Shown here: positions 5,924 through 6,312 of the stretch, one piece after another
How positions within the stretch are numbered: position 1 is the first letter of the stretch
Layout of the letters: every line of letters begins with the position of its first letter
From: an uncultured Bacilli bacterium
Lineage (GTDB): Bacteria > Bacillota_I > Bacilli_A > RF39 > UBA660
Direction: 5' to 3'
DNA length: 6,312 nt
NCBI GenBank assembly: GCA_944350395.1
Contig: CALVPA010000081.1
Span: 1 to 6,312, forward strand
Notes under the pieces: model-generated
What the model saw: the letters and a program-made list of their open reading frames with translations, nothing else
Told to the model about the DNA's origin: nothing
Database searches by the model: none
Translations under genes and position numbers: made by a program

Positions 5924-6170
5924 TAGAAATATGGCTATAAATATGTTAAATAAATATTATGATCGCATTAATATATTTCGAAAAAGAGTATATTATGAAA
6001 AACAGTAGTACAAAATTTGTAGAGATAACTTATATGTCGGAAAAGTTGTTAAAACTAATAATGTTTTTCAATATAAAGAAGGTGAATATTCAAAAAAATT
6101 AGGATAATTATATATTACGATACGAAAGCCTTACAAAAGTATGTTATTTATTTTAGATAAAAAAATTAAC

Positions 6171-6200
6171 AAAAATAAAAAGAGAAAAACATATTTTCAC
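6171..6200 (-). terminator. Weak hairpin with T-run behind tRNA-Leu(CAA)
   Basis: On the minus strand GAAAA and TTTTC (6194-6198 and 6184-6188) form a short stem around a 5-base loop, with a further G-C pair after a mismatch. A TTTTTATTTTT run (6170-6180) follows. It is 44 bases beyond the tRNA CCA end. The position and T-run suit a terminator, but the stem is poor, so this is tentative. Confidence 0.3.
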
Positions 6201-6243
6201 TTTTAATTGTTTATTCTTTAATCGATATTAGTTAAATTAAATA

Positions 6244-6312
6244 TGGTGCCCCCGGTCGGACTCGAACCGACACGATATCGCTATCACTGGATTTTGAGTC
6301 CAGCGCGTCTAC
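6244..6312 (-). tRNA. tRNA-Leu (anticodon CAA), 5' end outside the window
   Basis: Sixty-nine bases of the 3' part are visible, from within the D-loop to the encoded CCA; about 18 bases of the 5' end are missing. The anticodon arm is CTGGA-CTCAAAA-TCCAG, with CAA as anticodon (decodes UUG). The variable arm is long, with a GATA/TATC stem closing a GCGA loop. The T-arm is GTCGG-TTCGAGT-CCGAC, followed by acceptor strand CGGGGGC, discriminator A and CCA. The class II variable arm confirms leucine. No intron is seen in the visible part. Confidence 0.93.

Larger units (their letters stand above)
5855..6243. other. AT-rich intergenic gap between kptA and tRNA-Leu(CAA)
   Basis: This stretch of nearly 390 bases holds no convincing gene. 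On the minus strand its left end carries the possible kptA promoter and ribosome site, and its right end a weak hairpin behind tRNA-Leu(CAA). On the plus strand one frame reads from an ATG at 5931 to a TAA at 6105-6107 with a single TAG at 6006-6008. The part after the TAG (32 codons) has a protein-like composition (LYVGKVVKTNNVF, EGEYSKKLG), while the part before it looks like random AT-rich sequence. The ATG has no clear ribosome site. It could be the worn end of a lost gene, but I do not recognise it. The rest is A/T runs without clear repeats. Confidence 0.5.

Noticed and set aside
5757..6008. Plus-strand open frame of 83 codons reaching across the start of kptA
   Set aside because: Its first part is antisense to the conserved kptA N-terminus and its second part is low-complexity AT-rich sequence. 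Only the region from 5931 is kept as a possible remnant.

Overview
The window is AT-rich and looks like chromosomal DNA of a low-GC Gram-positive bacterium, probably of the Clostridia type. This rests on the strong Shine-Dalgarno sequences (AAGGAG, GAGGTGAT), TTGACA/TATAAT-like promoters, tRNA genes with an encoded CCA end, a DUF1292 protein, and a pyrimidine-nucleoside phosphorylase of the Firmicutes kind. I cannot name a genus from the sequence alone. All nine tryptophans I could place are encoded by TGG, and TGA ends the phosphorylase gene, so the standard bacterial code is the best assumption.

Left part (1-2708, all on the minus strand): a three-gene run. A six-helix membrane protein of unknown function (2172-2708) starts from a near-consensus promoter. 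It is followed 6 bases later by a pyrimidine-nucleoside phosphorylase (936-2165), whose ribosome binding site lies in the last codons of the membrane protein gene. After a 62-base gap comes murG (1-873), the lipid II-forming glycosyltransferase of peptidoglycan synthesis, cut by the window edge.

Middle (2709-3643): a 133-base divergent promoter region separates this run from a single plus-strand gene for a slipin (SPFH/Band 7 membrane scaffold protein, 2842-3600). A symmetrical hairpin with an A-run on one side and a T-run on the other (3612-3643) can stop transcription in both directions. It serves the slipin gene and the converging gene beyond it.

Right part (3638-6312, all on the minus strand): reading from right to left there is a tRNA-Leu(CAA) cut by the window edge, a long AT-rich gap, a kptA gene (RNA 2'-phosphotransferase) interrupted by one in-frame TGA, a tRNA-Leu(CAG), a small DUF1292 protein, and a membrane-anchored lytic transglycosylase. 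The last three genes are packed very tightly. Only 15 bases lie between the tRNA CCA end and the DUF1292 start codon, and the DUF1292 and transglycosylase genes overlap by 8 bases. They probably form one tRNA-mRNA transcript.

The points most worth a second look are the otherwise intact kptA with a single nonsense codon lying between two leucine tRNA genes, the tRNA-DUF1292-transglycosylase transcript, and the transglycosylase's uncharacterised cytoplasmic N-terminal domain. I saw no CRISPR array, insertion sequence or phage genes.
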